The notes: a model not told the origin generated them from the sequence alone. Shown: positions 14,832 to 23,329, counted from the first letter of the stretch. The stretch is DNA of 64,000 bases from Flavobacteriales bacterium (GCA_020635515.1 JACJZS010000002.1:1164001-1228000), one strand, 5' to 3'. Program-made: numbers and translations.

Positions 14832-16148
14832 TTAGTTGATTATATAAATTCCGTCAGTATCTATTTTATCCAGTAGTACAGTTTCTAATGTGTTGATTTT
14901 ATTTTTATTGAACTTCGTTTTTACACGTACATAATTTTCTGTGAATCCAAACATCATTCCGCTTTTGTTTTCGTGTTCCCAAAGAGCAGTTTTTCTTTTT
15001 CCGAGCTGAGATAAATAAAATTGTTTTTTCTTTTTTTCTGAGAGAATTCGGAGCATTTTATTTCTCTTTTTTCGTTCAGAAACAGGGACAATACCTTCCA
15101 TTTCTACTGCTTCTGTATTTTCTCTTTCAGAATAAGTAAATACGTGTAAATAACTAATGTCTAAGTTATTGATGTAGTTGTATGTTTCCATGAATTTTTC
15201 TTCTGTTTCTCCCGGGAAACCTACGATTACATCAACACCTATACAACAGTCAGGAATTTGATTTCGAATTGCATCTACTCTTTCTGAGTAGAGTTTTGTT
15301 AAGTATCTGCGTTTCATTTTATTTAGAAGCTCATCACTTCCTGATTGTAAAGGAATATGAAAATGAGGAACAAATACTTTACTTTTAGATACAAATTCTA
15401 TGGTTTCATTTTTTAATAAATTTGGTTCTATAGATGAAATTCGCACACGATTGATTCCTTCTATATTTTCCAGATTTTTTACCAAATCAAAGAATGTATG
15501 CTCGTGTTTTTTATTTCCGAATTCTCCTTTTCCATAATCTCCTACATTTACACCTGTTAAAACAATTTCCTGAATTCCTTGTTCGGAGATTTCTTTTGCT
15601 TGTTTTAGTATGTTTTCTAGTGTATCGGAACGAGAAATTCCTCTTGCTAACGGAATCGTACAATACGTACATTTGTAGTCACAACCATCTTGAACTTTCA
15701 AAAATGCACGTGTTCTATCTCCTATAGAATACGAACCAACATAAAAATCTGTTTCTTCTATTTCGCAGGAATGAATCTTTTCGTCGTGATTTTTATCATA
15801 CGATTCTAAAAATTCTATAATGTTAAATTTTTCTTTTGCACCTAATACTAAGTCAACTCCTTCTATTTCTGCAATTTCATTGGGTTTTAGTTGAGCATAA
15901 CAACCAATAATGATTACAAATGAATCAGGATTTGCTTTTAATGCTCGTTTTACAATGGTTTTACATTCTTTATCTGCATTTTCGGTAACCGAACATGTAT
16001 TAATTACTACTACATCAGCAAAAGTTCCAAATTCAACTTTTTTATATCCGTTTTCCACTAATTGACGTGCAATAGTTGAGGTTTCAGAAAAGTTTAGTTT
16101 ACAACCTAACGTATAAAAGGCAACTGTTTTTGTTTCCACAGAAATCAT
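14832..16148 (-). CDS. mtaB: tRNA (N6-L-threonylcarbamoyladenosine(37)-C2)-methylthiotransferase
   Basis: MtaB is a radical-SAM enzyme that adds a methylthio group to t6A37 in tRNA. The 438 residues contain the N-terminal MTTase cluster cysteines Cys16, Cys52 and Cys83, the radical-SAM CxxxCxxC at Cys156, Cys160 and Cys163, and a C-terminal TRAM-like region. The start FYTLGCKLNFSETS distinguishes MtaB from MiaB, which is encoded separately at 36.6 kb. The TACCTTTG element at 16153-16160 leaves just 4 nt before the ATG, so the mRNA may be leaderless. Confidence 0.94.
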   Translation of the reverse strand: MISVETKTVAFYTLGCKLNFSETSTIARQLVENGYKKVEFGTFADVVVINTCSVTENADKECKTIVKRALKANPDSFVIIIGCYAQLKPNEIAEIEGVDLVLGAKEKFNIIEFLESYDKNHDEKIHSCEIEETDFYVGSYSIGDRTRAFLKVQDGCDYKCTYCTIPLARGISRSDTLENILKQAKEISEQGIQEIVLTGVNVGDYGKGEFGNKKHEHTFFDLVKNLENIEGINRVRISSIEPNLLKNETIEFVSKSKVFVPHFHIPLQSGSDELLNKMKRRYLTKLYSERVDAIRNQIPDCCIGVDVIVGFPGETEEKFMETYNYINNLDISYLHVFTYSERENTEAVEMEGIVPVSERKKRNKMLRILSEKKKKQFYLSQLGKRKTALWEHENKSGMMFGFTENYVRVKTKFNKNKINTLETVLLDKIDTDGIYIIN

Positions 16149-16152
16149 TTTA

Positions 16153-16160
16153 CAAAGGTA
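16153..16160 (-). promoter_or_regulatory. -7 element of mtaB
   Basis: TACCTTTG on the minus strand is followed by TAAA and then the mtaB ATG at 16148. No -33 TTG was seen at normal spacing. It is divergent from the element at 16178-16185. Confidence 0.55.
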
Positions 16161-16177
16161 TAAAAAGAAATGTTTAT

Positions 16178-16185
16178 TACATTTG
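16178..16185 (+). promoter_or_regulatory. -7 element of the metal-locus small protein
   Basis: TACATTTG fits TAnnTTTG. It lies inside an upstream extension of the following reading frame, which supports a start downstream of it, at the TTG at 16205. Confidence 0.5.
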
Positions 16186-16204
16186 CAAAATATTCAAAAT
16201 AAGA

Positions 16205-16588
16205 TTGAAATACGTAGTTGCATTAACGTTAATTATTATTTTTTCACTACCATCTTTACAAAAGATTTGGATTGTTATTGATTTTAAAATTAATCAAGAT
16301 TTTATTGCTGAAGTCTTGTGTATCAACAAAGAAAAGCCAGAAAAACATTGTAATGGTAAATGTTATTTAGCAAAAGAATTAGAGAAATCAGACGAAGAAA
16401 ACGATAAAAAGCAACCAAAAGAAGTTTCTAAAAAGAAAATAGAGTTTAATTTTATTTGTCCTGATTTTCAGATTGACTTACCTAGAAAGAGTAGAATTAC
16501 AAAGAAAAAGTTTTATACTTTTAAAAATATACCAATTTCTTCCTATTCCGAGGAGTTGTTTCATCCTCCTGAATTACGTTGTATTTAA
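16205..16588 (+). CDS. Small membrane/periplasmic Cys-rich protein upstream of copper-type TonB receptor
   Basis: No named family is certain. From the TTG at 16205 the 127-residue product has an N-terminal hydrophobic helix (KYVVALTLIIIFSL), then INQDFIAEVLCINKEKPEKHCNGKCYL, and ends HPPELRCI. Small proteins of this pattern, with a CNGKC core, often precede TonB-dependent receptors of metal loci in Bacteroidota. I reject the longer frame back to 16076 because it runs into mtaB and across the -7 element at 16178; no ATG exists near the helix, so TTG is the likely start. The cysteines suggest metal or disulfide chemistry; the role is inferred from context. Confidence 0.55.
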   Translation: MKYVVALTLIIIFSLPSLQKIWIVIDFKINQDFIAEVLCINKEKPEKHCNGKCYLAKELEKSDEENDKKQPKEVSKKKIEFNFICPDFQIDLPRKSRITKKKFYTFKNIPISSYSEELFHPPELRCI

Positions 16589-16596
16589 TTCAAAAC

Positions 16597-16616
16597 TTGA
16601 CGAACATATTCGTCAA
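16597..16616. promoter_or_regulatory. 8-bp inverted repeat (possible operator or attenuator)
   Basis: TTGACGAA and TTCGTCAA flank CATA in the 59-nt gap between the small Cys-rich gene and the TonB receptor gene. There is no T-run behind it, so an operator or RNA hairpin is more likely than a terminator. Confidence 0.5.
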
Positions 16617-16647
16617 AATCATCTTATTAATTAAATCAAACAAAGAA

Positions 16648-18909
16648 ATGAATCGAAATAAATACATTATACGATTTGTTATGTGTATATTTTTATACTT
16701 TATGTATACGCATATATCGTATTCTCAAATTATAAATGAAATAAAACTAGTAGATAAAGAAGATAATTCTCCTATAGAAGGAGTGGTTTTTACCTACGGA
16801 AATCAATCAGGTATTTCTGATGAAAATGGGATTATCAATTTACAAGAAAAAGAAAATATTTCTCTAATTCTTTCTCATATTAAGTATGGGGAAAAAGAAT
16901 TAAGTAAAGAAAAGCTGAAAGAGGTTTTTAAAACACAAATTTATTTTATGCAGGAAATTCCTTCTATGCTTTATCCGATAACCATTATAGGAACAAAGGA
17001 AAATCCAAATGAAATTTCAGTAACGAGCCAAGATAGAATGACGCATGACGGAGCGGTACTACTGAATCAAATCCCTGAATTTAACAGTATTAGAAAAAGT
17101 GGAAACTATGGTTTTGATCCTGTTTTTAGAGGATTTAAAGATGCTCAATTAAATGTGGTAATGAATGGAGTTCAGACTAGTACAACGGCTTGTCCCAATA
17201 GAATGGATCCAGTTACAAGCCAAATGTCGCCAAACATGATGGAAAAAGTTGAAATCATAAAAGGACCTTATGCATTGCGTTATGGTTCAGGATTGGGAGC
17301 AACAATTAATTTTGTTTCAAAAGAACTAAAGTATTCAAAACAAGAAAATCTTTATGGACGCTTATCGGGAAAATACGAGAGTAATGGAGAAGTTTTACGT
17401 AGTGAAGGACAAATAGGATACAGCCAGAAAAACTACAATGTAAATGTGTTTTCCGCATGGTCACAAGGAAATGATTATAAAGATGGAAATGGAGAAACAG
17501 TTCCAGCAAATTTTTCGCGAGGAAGTTTTGGTGTAAGTGGAGGAATTAAAATTACTGATAATCAAGAGTTGAAAGCTTCGGTAATTCATAATGTAGCAGA
17601 TGATACAGATTTTCCAAGTTTAATGATGGATTTAAGGAAAGATGATGTTTGGATGTTAAATCTGGAACATAAAATAGAGTTAAATAAGAAGAATTTAAAA
17701 TCATGGAATTCTAACGTTTATGGTTCTTTTGTAAATCATTTAATGGATAATAAATTAAAGGAATTAAATCCAAGAATGATGAATGCGGAAACGTCAATTA
17801 ATACTAAAAATTATGGAGTTAGGACAGAAGGGAAATGGAAATTTAAAAATGATGAATTATATACGGGATTGGATATTCGTCATGAGCAAGCTGAGGGAGA
17901 AAGAAAAAGAGAATTTTTAATGGGACCTAATGCAGGAAAGACATTTACAGAAACTGCTTGGCAAGATGGATTTATTACTAAATCAGCATTATTTGGAGAA
18001 TACCACACCAATCTGAATGATTTTGAATTTGTTTTTTCTTCTCGATTAGAACTTAATTCTTCTGATGTAAAAAATCCTGATAGCGACTATACGAGTGTAT
18101 ATTCCGATGTTCAAAAAACTCAATTTAATCCAAATTTTAGTTTAGGAGTTTCAAAAGCAATTTCAAATAAAATTAAGTTGGGAGCGTGGTTGGCACGAGT
18201 TCAAAGGAGTGGAAGTTTAACAGAAAGATATATTAATTACTTTACGGTTGGAAAAGATGCATACGAGATGTTGGGAAATCCAAATTTAAATCCTGAAGTA
18301 AATAATCAGATTGATGTAGTTTTTGATTGGAGCACTTCTAAAACAAAAGTTAATGTAGATGTTTTTGCTTCTTATCTGCAAGATTATATTTCTTCGGTAA
18401 TCAATCCTAATTTAACTTCTATGATTGCTTCGAGTCCTGGTGTTCGGCAATACATAAATATAAGTAAAGCTCAGAAAATGGGATTTGAACTTAAATGGAA
18501 ACAAGATTTAGTTAAAAATATTTATCAGAATGTAGCAATTGCGTATACATATGCTCAAGATTTAGAAAGAGATAAACCTTTACCAGAAATTGCACCGTTG
18601 GATTTTAGGTATTCATTACAAGGAAATTATTTTGATGGAAAATTTAAACCTGAAATTTCTTTCCGTCATGTTTTGAGGCAATCGCGTATTTCTAGTGAAT
18701 TTGGAGAAACTGAAACACCTTCTTTTTCGGTGTTTGATTTTGATGTAATGTATAAATTATCAAAAAAAGTACACTTGAATGCTGGAATTTTAAATTTATT
18801 TGATGAGAATTATTACGAGCACTTAAATAGAAATAGGATAAATACTCAAAAACCAATTTATGCTCCAGGAAGAAATTTTTATATTTCTTTTACGGCAGAT
18901 TTCAACTAA
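16648..18909 (+). CDS. TonB-dependent receptor, OprC/NosA-like (probable copper receptor)
   Basis: From the ATG at 16648 the product has 754 residues: a signal peptide ending HISYSQ, a carboxypeptidase-like regulatory domain (about 25-110), a plug and a 22-strand type barrel ending in FYISFTADFN. The plug segment TTACPNRMDPVTSQM holds Cys182-x3-Met186, and NHLMDN holds His364-x-Met366. CxxxM plus HxM is the copper-binding signature of OprC-type receptors, so outer-membrane copper import is a good inference. An upstream in-frame ATG at 16579 is rejected because it overlaps the preceding gene and lacks a signal peptide. The gene converges with a second receptor and shares a terminator with it. 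Confidence 0.85.
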   Translation: MNRNKYIIRFVMCIFLYFMYTHISYSQIINEIKLVDKEDNSPIEGVVFTYGNQSGISDENGIINLQEKENISLILSHIKYGEKELSKEKLKEVFKTQIYFMQEIPSMLYPITIIGTKENPNEISVTSQDRMTHDGAVLLNQIPEFNSIRKSGNYGFDPVFRGFKDAQLNVVMNGVQTSTTACPNRMDPVTSQMSPNMMEKVEIIKGPYALRYGSGLGATINFVSKELKYSKQENLYGRLSGKYESNGEVLRSEGQIGYSQKNYNVNVFSAWSQGNDYKDGNGETVPANFSRGSFGVSGGIKITDNQELKASVIHNVADDTDFPSLMMDLRKDDVWMLNLEHKIELNKKNLKSWNSNVYGSFVNHLMDNKLKELNPRMMNAETSINTKNYGVRTEGKWKFKNDELYTGLDIRHEQAEGERKREFLMGPNAGKTFTETAWQDGFITKSALFGEYHTNLNDFEFVFSSRLELNSSDVKNPDSDYTSVYSDVQKTQFNPNFSLGVSKAISNKIKLGAWLARVQRSGSLTERYINYFTVGKDAYEMLGNPNLNPEVNNQIDVVFDWSTSKTKVNVDVFASYLQDYISSVINPNLTSMIASSPGVRQYINISKAQKMGFELKWKQDLVKNIYQNVAIAYTYAQDLERDKPLPEIAPLDFRYSLQGNYFDGKFKPEISFRHVLRQSRISSEFGETETPSFSVFDFDVMYKLSKKVHLNAGILNLFDENYYEHLNRNRINTQKPIYAPGRNFYISFTADFN

Positions 18910-18916
18910 AAAAAAG

Positions 18917-18945
18917 AAGCGTTCGGAACGAAGTTCCGAACGCTT
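18917..18945. terminator. Bidirectional terminator between the two TonB receptors
   Basis: A perfect 13-bp stem, AAGCGTTCGGAAC with GTTCCGAACGCTT, encloses a GAA loop. An A-run precedes it and a short T-run follows, so it can terminate both convergent genes. Confidence 0.9.
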
Positions 18946-18949
18946 TGTA

Positions 18950-21292
18950 TTATAAACTTAAGTCAATTCCTGCATAAACATTGGTTCCTTGTATAGGAGC
19001 ATAAACCAATGATGAATCAAAATAATTTCCAAATGGATTTTTAGCATCAATAATAGGATAGGATTGAGTATATCCGCCAATGTTTTCAAAGCCTAAATAA
19101 GCTCGGATTTTTTTAGAGAAATTTCTGCTGATTTGAGCATTTGCTAGAAAATAAGAATCTGAAAATGCTTTTCTTTGAAATGGAATAGGATTTTTGGACG
19201 TGTCGGGAATTCGCTGTTTGCTAAAGTATTGCAATGTAAAGTCAAAATTCCAATTGCGTTGCTGTTCAATTTTATTTGTTTGGTAACTTAGATTTAGAAA
19301 AGAACGATGTTTTGGTTGAAAAGGAGCTTGCTGAAGTTTTCCGTTGTACGTTGCTTTTACATCGTAATATTTATATGCCAATCTCATCTCGAAACCTCGA
19401 AACCATTTAGCTATCCATTCTGCCTGAAAACTATTTGCAAATGTTTTTTTATCTTGGTTGGTAATTACGATTTCTTGTGAAGAGTAATCTAAATCGGGAA
19501 TAATTTGATTTTTAAATTCGGTTCTATAAAAGTCAAAATTAAACGAAGTTTCTTTCCCAAAAATTTCTAAACAATGTGTAATTGATGTTCCGTAATTGGT
19601 TGCAATTTCAGGTTTTAAACCGTATATTTTTCCATTGTTATTTTTAATTGTTAGCTTTCTGTTCGATATAAAGTATTTCTGATTTTCTGCCAATACATTT
19701 GCTGTTCTAAATCCTTTCCCAAAAGAAGCTCGTAAGGTAGTTTCTCTAAACAATTTGTACTTCAACATTACCTTAGGTAGAAATTGCGTTCCTGCAAGAT
19801 TGTGGAAATCTACTCGTGAACCAATTATTGCATTAAACTTATCATTTAAAAACTCATATTCTCCAAATAGAGAATAGTTGTTTTCGGTTCGGTTGTATTC
19901 TGTATTTTCAAAGTTTTCTTTAAAATCATTGAACATGAAAGAAGAACCAATCTTATAGGAATGATTCGTGTTTTTAAATATATTCTGAAATACAATTTGT
20001 GATAAAAAGTAATTTTCTTTTCCAGTGTATGCTCTATTTCCGTATAGGTTATCTGTATTTGTAGAGTAATATTTATTCATAAATCCGATGGATTTATACG
20101 GTTTGTTTTTGAAGTTATAGGCGGTTTTATTCCAAATTTGGAAGTGTTTATTATTTTGAGTAAGACCATAAAAAGCATTGTTCCTAGGAATGGAGAAGTA
20201 TTGTTTTTGTCCACCTTCTTTTTCATCTATAGTTGCCTGAAATCCTGTTTTGGAAAATATTCCATTTTTACTTGTACCATCGTATTTGATTATATTCATG
20301 ATGTTTAATTGCTTAGAAAGCGGATTATCTATAAAAGAATCGTTATTTCTGTCTTGTTTTTGAAATCGTCCACTTGCATGACTCATAAAAGCATTGCTCC
20401 ATAAGGAATCAATTTTTTGTACAGAGGTAAAGTTAGCTTCTGCTCTAGAGTTGTTATTGTAGTAAACATTTAGATTGGTTTCATTTTTATTTTTATAATC
20501 CAATGGATTTACAGATATAATTCCTGTTATAGATTCGTAACCATTTATTACAGAAGTACTTCCTTTAGAAATATCGATGGAGTTAATGAATCTTCCTGGA
20601 ATGTAATTGATTCCTTGTGTTGTGTTTATACCGCGAACTTCAGGAAAACCATCAAGATTAATCTGAATGTATTTTTGGTCTAAACCTAGCATTTTTATTT
20701 GTTTACTTCCTGTAACTGCATCAGCGTAAGAGACGTCTATAGATGAATTGGTATCAAAGCTTTCAGCTAAATTACAACAAGCTGCTTTTTGCAATTCTCT
20801 TTTAGATAAAGTATACGTTAGTTGAGCATCTTTAGAGTTTATTTTTGTTGCTTCTAGTTTTTTTCTTACACTTACGGTTTCAAGAACTTTTGTCGAATCA
20901 GAAGAAAAAGAGTCGTACTTAAAAGGATTTTTATGTATAGAATCTTTTTCAGGAACTCTATATTGACAACACATAGGAAGGTCTTCATACGTTGTTTTAT
21001 TTGCTTGGTATTTTTGATTATCATGACCAGCTTCTGCGACTTTCTTTAGAATAGTATCTAATGATGTTTGTATAGAATCGTATTTTATTGTAGCGATTTT
21101 GGTATCTACGTTCCATATTCCTGATGATGTATTTTCTTTAAAAATAGCTTTTTCTATTCTATTTTTACACATTTCGCAGTTTCCACTAATGTGTGCATTT
21201 TCTGTCTTTTCGTTTTGTATTTGTCCGTATACAACGGAATAGTTTAGTACTATTAACACAAGTACTAAAAATGATTTTTTATTAAATAACAT
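18950..21292 (-). CDS. TonB-dependent receptor with N-terminal heavy-metal-associated (HMA) domain
   Basis: This 780-residue receptor has a signal peptide (about 1-23), an HMA-like domain at about 30-95 with Cys39-E-M-Cys42 (GNCEMCKNRIE), a vicinal CC at 108-109 (MCCQYRVPE), then the TonB box/plug region and barrel. The plug holds a second vicinal pair (Cys172-Cys173) in the AACCNLAESFDTN motif that recurs in Bacteroidota metal receptors. HMA domains bind Cu(I) or similar soft metals, so a metal or metal-chelate substrate is likely; which metal is not shown. The upstream neighbour on the same strand is a small Cys/His-rich protein gene, probably cotranscribed. Confidence 0.85.
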   Translation of the reverse strand: MLFNKKSFLVLVLIVLNYSVVYGQIQNEKTENAHISGNCEMCKNRIEKAIFKENTSSGIWNVDTKIATIKYDSIQTSLDTILKKVAEAGHDNQKYQANKTTYEDLPMCCQYRVPEKDSIHKNPFKYDSFSSDSTKVLETVSVRKKLEATKINSKDAQLTYTLSKRELQKAACCNLAESFDTNSSIDVSYADAVTGSKQIKMLGLDQKYIQINLDGFPEVRGINTTQGINYIPGRFINSIDISKGSTSVINGYESITGIISVNPLDYKNKNETNLNVYYNNNSRAEANFTSVQKIDSLWSNAFMSHASGRFQKQDRNNDSFIDNPLSKQLNIMNIIKYDGTSKNGIFSKTGFQATIDEKEGGQKQYFSIPRNNAFYGLTQNNKHFQIWNKTAYNFKNKPYKSIGFMNKYYSTNTDNLYGNRAYTGKENYFLSQIVFQNIFKNTNHSYKIGSSFMFNDFKENFENTEYNRTENNYSLFGEYEFLNDKFNAIIGSRVDFHNLAGTQFLPKVMLKYKLFRETTLRASFGKGFRTANVLAENQKYFISNRKLTIKNNNGKIYGLKPEIATNYGTSITHCLEIFGKETSFNFDFYRTEFKNQIIPDLDYSSQEIVITNQDKKTFANSFQAEWIAKWFRGFEMRLAYKYYDVKATYNGKLQQAPFQPKHRSFLNLSYQTNKIEQQRNWNFDFTLQYFSKQRIPDTSKNPIPFQRKAFSDSYFLANAQISRNFSKKIRAYLGFENIGGYTQSYPIIDAKNPFGNYFDSSLVYAPIQGTNVYAGIDLSL

Positions 21293-21362
21293 TTTTTTGT
21301 TTTTAGAAATTAGTAAAATAGTATGTCTTTATTTAGAAAGCATACCATGAAGAGATGAGTTA

Positions 21363-21719
21363 CTAAATTTCTATTTTTGGAGGCGTGAAAAGAGAGTAAG
21401 ATAGTTCCTTTAGTTTCTTATTTTTATAATAAAATGAATGTTTTGTAAGTAATTTTGAGTTTTTAATAGGTTTGTAATTTTCTGATTTAGGTATTACAAT
21501 ATTACTGATGGTTTTGTGTATACAACAGCTATGATTACAACTGTGTTTTTCTTTTTGATGTTTACTACTACCATGACAATCTGATTTCTCTTTTTCTAAA
21601 GAGGAACATGTATGTGTAGAGCAATCGTTATGACTCATGCTTGTAGAATAAATTCCTTCGATAGGAAACAAGAATACAAGCATTAATAAAGAGTAATTTA
21701 TGTACGTTCTTAGAATCAT
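21363..21719 (-). CDS. Small Cys/His-rich protein (HYC_CC_PP-like)
   Basis: The 118-residue product from the ATG at 21719 has an N-terminal hydrophobic signal or anchor (YINYSLLMLVFLFPIEGIYS). It then has about 45 residues very rich in His and Cys (SHNDCSTHTC, HGSSKHQKEKHSC, NHSCCIHK) and ends FTPPKIEI. The CC and PP features fit small proteins encoded beside metal TonB receptors in Bacteroidota (HYC_CC_PP type); this assignment is tentative. The composition implies periplasmic metal binding. A GTG two codons upstream overlaps the -7 element at 21725-21732 and is not the start. It precedes the HMA receptor gene by 70 nt on the same strand. Confidence 0.6.
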   Translation of the reverse strand: MILRTYINYSLLMLVFLFPIEGIYSTSMSHNDCSTHTCSSLEKEKSDCHGSSKHQKEKHSCNHSCCIHKTISNIVIPKSENYKPIKNSKLLTKHSFYYKNKKLKELSYSLFTPPKIEI

Positions 21720-21724
21720 TACCA

Positions 21725-21732
21725 CAAAGGTA
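21725..21732 (-). promoter_or_regulatory. -7 element of the HYC_CC_PP-like gene
   Basis: The minus strand reads TACCTTTG, 5 nt before the ATG at 21719. A TTG is present 20 nt upstream (21753-21755), slightly longer than the usual spacing. The message would be leaderless or nearly so. Confidence 0.5.
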
Positions 21733-21797
21733 CGGAATATTTAGATTATGCACAAATTAATTACCTAACTCACTTTAAAAAATTACAACAAAAAACG

Positions 21798-21805
21798 TAC
21801 ATTTG
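21798..21805 (+). promoter_or_regulatory. -7 element of nadC
   Basis: TACATTTG lies 17 nt before the nadC ATG. No -33 TTG is visible. Confidence 0.45.
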
Positions 21806-21822
21806 TATTTATAAAATAGCAC

Positions 21823-22680
21823 ATGAAATTTCCTGATTATATTACAACAGAAAAACTTAATTATTTTATAAAGAATGCATTAGAAGAAGATTTAGGAGGT
21901 GGAGATTATTCTACTCTTGCTACTATTCCCAAAAGTTTAATTCAAAAAGCACAGCTTATTGTTAAAGAAGATTGTATTCTTGCAGGAGTTGAAATTGCTA
22001 ATTATATCTTTAAGTATTTTGATGAATCCATACAAATTGAGAATCTAATTAAAGACGGAAGTAGTGTGAAAAAAGGAGATATTGCTTTTATTGTAGAAGG
22101 TAAAGCACAATCAATTTTAAGTACAGAAAGACTTATTCTCAACTGTATGCAACGAATGAGCGGAATTGCTACGTATACTTACCAAATGAATCAACTGATT
22201 AAAGATACCAATTGCAAACTTTTAGATACCAGGAAAACAACTCCCAATTTTAGAATGCTAGAAAAACTTGCAGTTCTTATAGGTGGAGGAACGAATCATC
22301 GATTTGGATTGTATGACATGATTATGCTCAAAGACAATCACATAGATTACAACGGAAGCATTACCAATGCTGTAGAAATGACAAAAAAATACCTTAAAGA
22401 AAATAATTTAAACCTAAAGATAGAAGTAGAAACTAGAAATTTAGAAGAAGTAAAAGAAGCACTAAAAAGTAAGGTAGATAGAATCATGCTCGACAATATG
22501 AACTATGAAACCATGAAAAAAGCCGTAGCAATAATTGACAAGCAATGTGAAACGGAAGCTTCTGGTGGAATCACAGAAAAAAACCTACGTCAAGTTTCAG
22601 AAACAGGAGTTGATTTTATCTCCATCGGTGCTTTAATTCACTCAGCAAAAAACATTGATTTAAGTTTAAAAGCGGTTTAG
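21823..22680 (+). CDS. nadC: Nicotinate-nucleotide pyrophosphorylase (carboxylating)
   Basis: NadC converts quinolinate and PRPP to nicotinate mononucleotide in de novo NAD synthesis. The 285 residues show the full family: the N-terminal LEEDLGGGDYST motif, the TRKTTPNFRMLEKLAV phosphoribosyl-binding segment, HRFGLYDMIMLKDNHI, and the C-terminal TEASGGI and FISIGALIHSAKNIDLSLK barrel motifs. It is monocistronic. The bases just after its stop begin the left copy of the repeat that brackets the toxin-antitoxin module. Confidence 0.96.
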   Translation: MKFPDYITTEKLNYFIKNALEEDLGGGDYSTLATIPKSLIQKAQLIVKEDCILAGVEIANYIFKYFDESIQIENLIKDGSSVKKGDIAFIVEGKAQSILSTERLILNCMQRMSGIATYTYQMNQLIKDTNCKLLDTRKTTPNFRMLEKLAVLIGGGTNHRFGLYDMIMLKDNHIDYNGSITNAVEMTKKYLKENNLNLKIEVETRNLEEVKEALKSKVDRIMLDNMNYETMKKAVAIIDKQCETEASGGITEKNLRQVSETGVDFISIGALIHSAKNIDLSLKAV

Positions 22681-22761
22681 ATTTTTTAGAGGAGAGAAGA
22701 TAGAGAAAAGAACAAAGACGTGGCAAAACCATATTCTATCCTCTTTGTTCTAATGTCTTTT
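22676..22761. repeat. Direct repeat bracketing the toxin-antitoxin module, left copy
   Basis: This 86-bp stretch starts in the nadC stop codon region and matches 23330-23429 almost base for base, apart from a few substitutions and a 14-bp tandem insertion in the right copy. It contains an inner hairpin AGAACAAAGA (22709-22718) with TCTTTGTTCT (22742-22751). The match stops 6 bp before the ancestral toxin stop codon. Confidence 0.85.
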
Positions 22762-22766
22762 TTCTT

Positions 22767-23077
22767 CTAAGAAATAGGTTTTTCTCTAGTTCCTCTAAAA
22801 TTAATGATTTCAATTAGCTTTTTTCTAGATTTTATTCGGTAAATTATGTAATTATTCTTGTCTATCAATTATTCTTGTCTATCAATCCTTTATGAGTGTT
22901 TTTGAACCTTGAAGTTTGAGGAAACATCAAAGGATATTCCTTAATGGATTCAATAAATTTTTCAATTTTAGATTCCAGTTGTTTAATTTCTCTAGTTGTC
23001 CATTCTTTTTCTAAGTAATTTATGGCTTTATCAAGTCCCTTAAGAGCTTGAGGAGTCCAAAGTACTTTTACTTCCAT
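22767..23077 (-). pseudogene. RelE/ParE-type toxin, frameshifted by a 17-bp tandem duplication
   Basis: The N-terminal 70 codons (MEVKVLWTPQALKGLDKAINYLEKEW...) match the RelE/ParE superfamily of ribosome- or gyrase-targeting toxins. The frame stops early at 22865. Removing one copy of a 17-bp tandem repeat (22851-22884, unit TGATAGACAAGAATAAT on the coding strand) restores a frame reading YIIYRIKSRKK and EIINFRG through to a TAG at 22767. The total would be 97 residues, the usual family length, with the typical C-terminal strand. The toxin is therefore probably inactive or produced only by slippage. The start overlaps the antitoxin gene by 10 bp. Coordinates cover the reconstructed gene. Confidence 0.85.
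22851..22884. repeat. 17-bp tandem duplication inside the toxin gene
   Basis: Two adjacent identical copies of ATTATTCTTGTCTATCA (22851-22867 and 22868-22884). Because 17 is not a multiple of 3, the second copy shifts the toxin frame. Confidence 0.95.
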
Positions 23078-23295
23078 TTGGAAAATCTTTTCATTGCCTC
23101 TTTATGAGAAATTCCTTCTTCATGATTTGCCTCTTTAATTCCTTGAGCAATTTCTTCTTGTTCTGTTTCTGAAAGATTAATCCACCAATCCGTTTTTTCT
23201 TCTCTCAGTACCTGATCTAAATGTTTAATAACACTCTCTTTATTTAAAGCAATGATTCTTTGAATGATGTCTAATTTAGTAAGTTCCAAATTCAT
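23068..23295 (-). CDS. Antitoxin of RelE/ParE-type module
   Basis: This 75-residue protein has no membrane segment, is highly charged, and ends in an acidic-to-basic tail (EANHEEGISHKEAMKRFSKWK) typical of antitoxins that wrap a RelE/ParE toxin. The WWINLSETEQEEIAQGI segment resembles small addiction-module antitoxins of Bacteroidota and cyanobacteria. It is translationally coupled to the toxin by a 10-bp overlap. I chose the ATG at 23295, since the TAnnTTTG element at 23303-23310 lies within the six extra codons back to a TTG. It is intact, although its toxin is frameshifted. Confidence 0.75.
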   Translation of the reverse strand: MNLELTKLDIIQRIIALNKESVIKHLDQVLREEKTDWWINLSETEQEEIAQGIKEANHEEGISHKEAMKRFSKWK

Positions 23296-23302
23296 GATAC
23301 TC

Positions 23303-23310
23303 CAAATATA
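23303..23310 (-). promoter_or_regulatory. -7 element of the antitoxin-toxin operon
   Basis: TATATTTG on the minus strand, 7 nt before the antitoxin ATG. It decides the start codon of the antitoxin. Confidence 0.5.
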
Positions 23311-23329
23311 CAAAATTATTTATTTGACT

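Noticed and set aside
16076..16204. Longer reading frame upstream of the small Cys-rich protein
   Set aside because: It overlaps the 5' end of mtaB and crosses the TACATTTG element; the product would lack an N-terminal helix.
16579..16647. Earlier ATG for the copper-type TonB receptor
   Set aside because: It overlaps the preceding gene and puts the signal peptide 23 residues inside the protein.
22684..22800. Inverted ends TTTTAGAGGA / TCCTCTAAAA suggesting a small transposon
   Set aside because: The right arm is part of the ancestral toxin codons (FRG) and there is no transposase, so the match is more simply chance.
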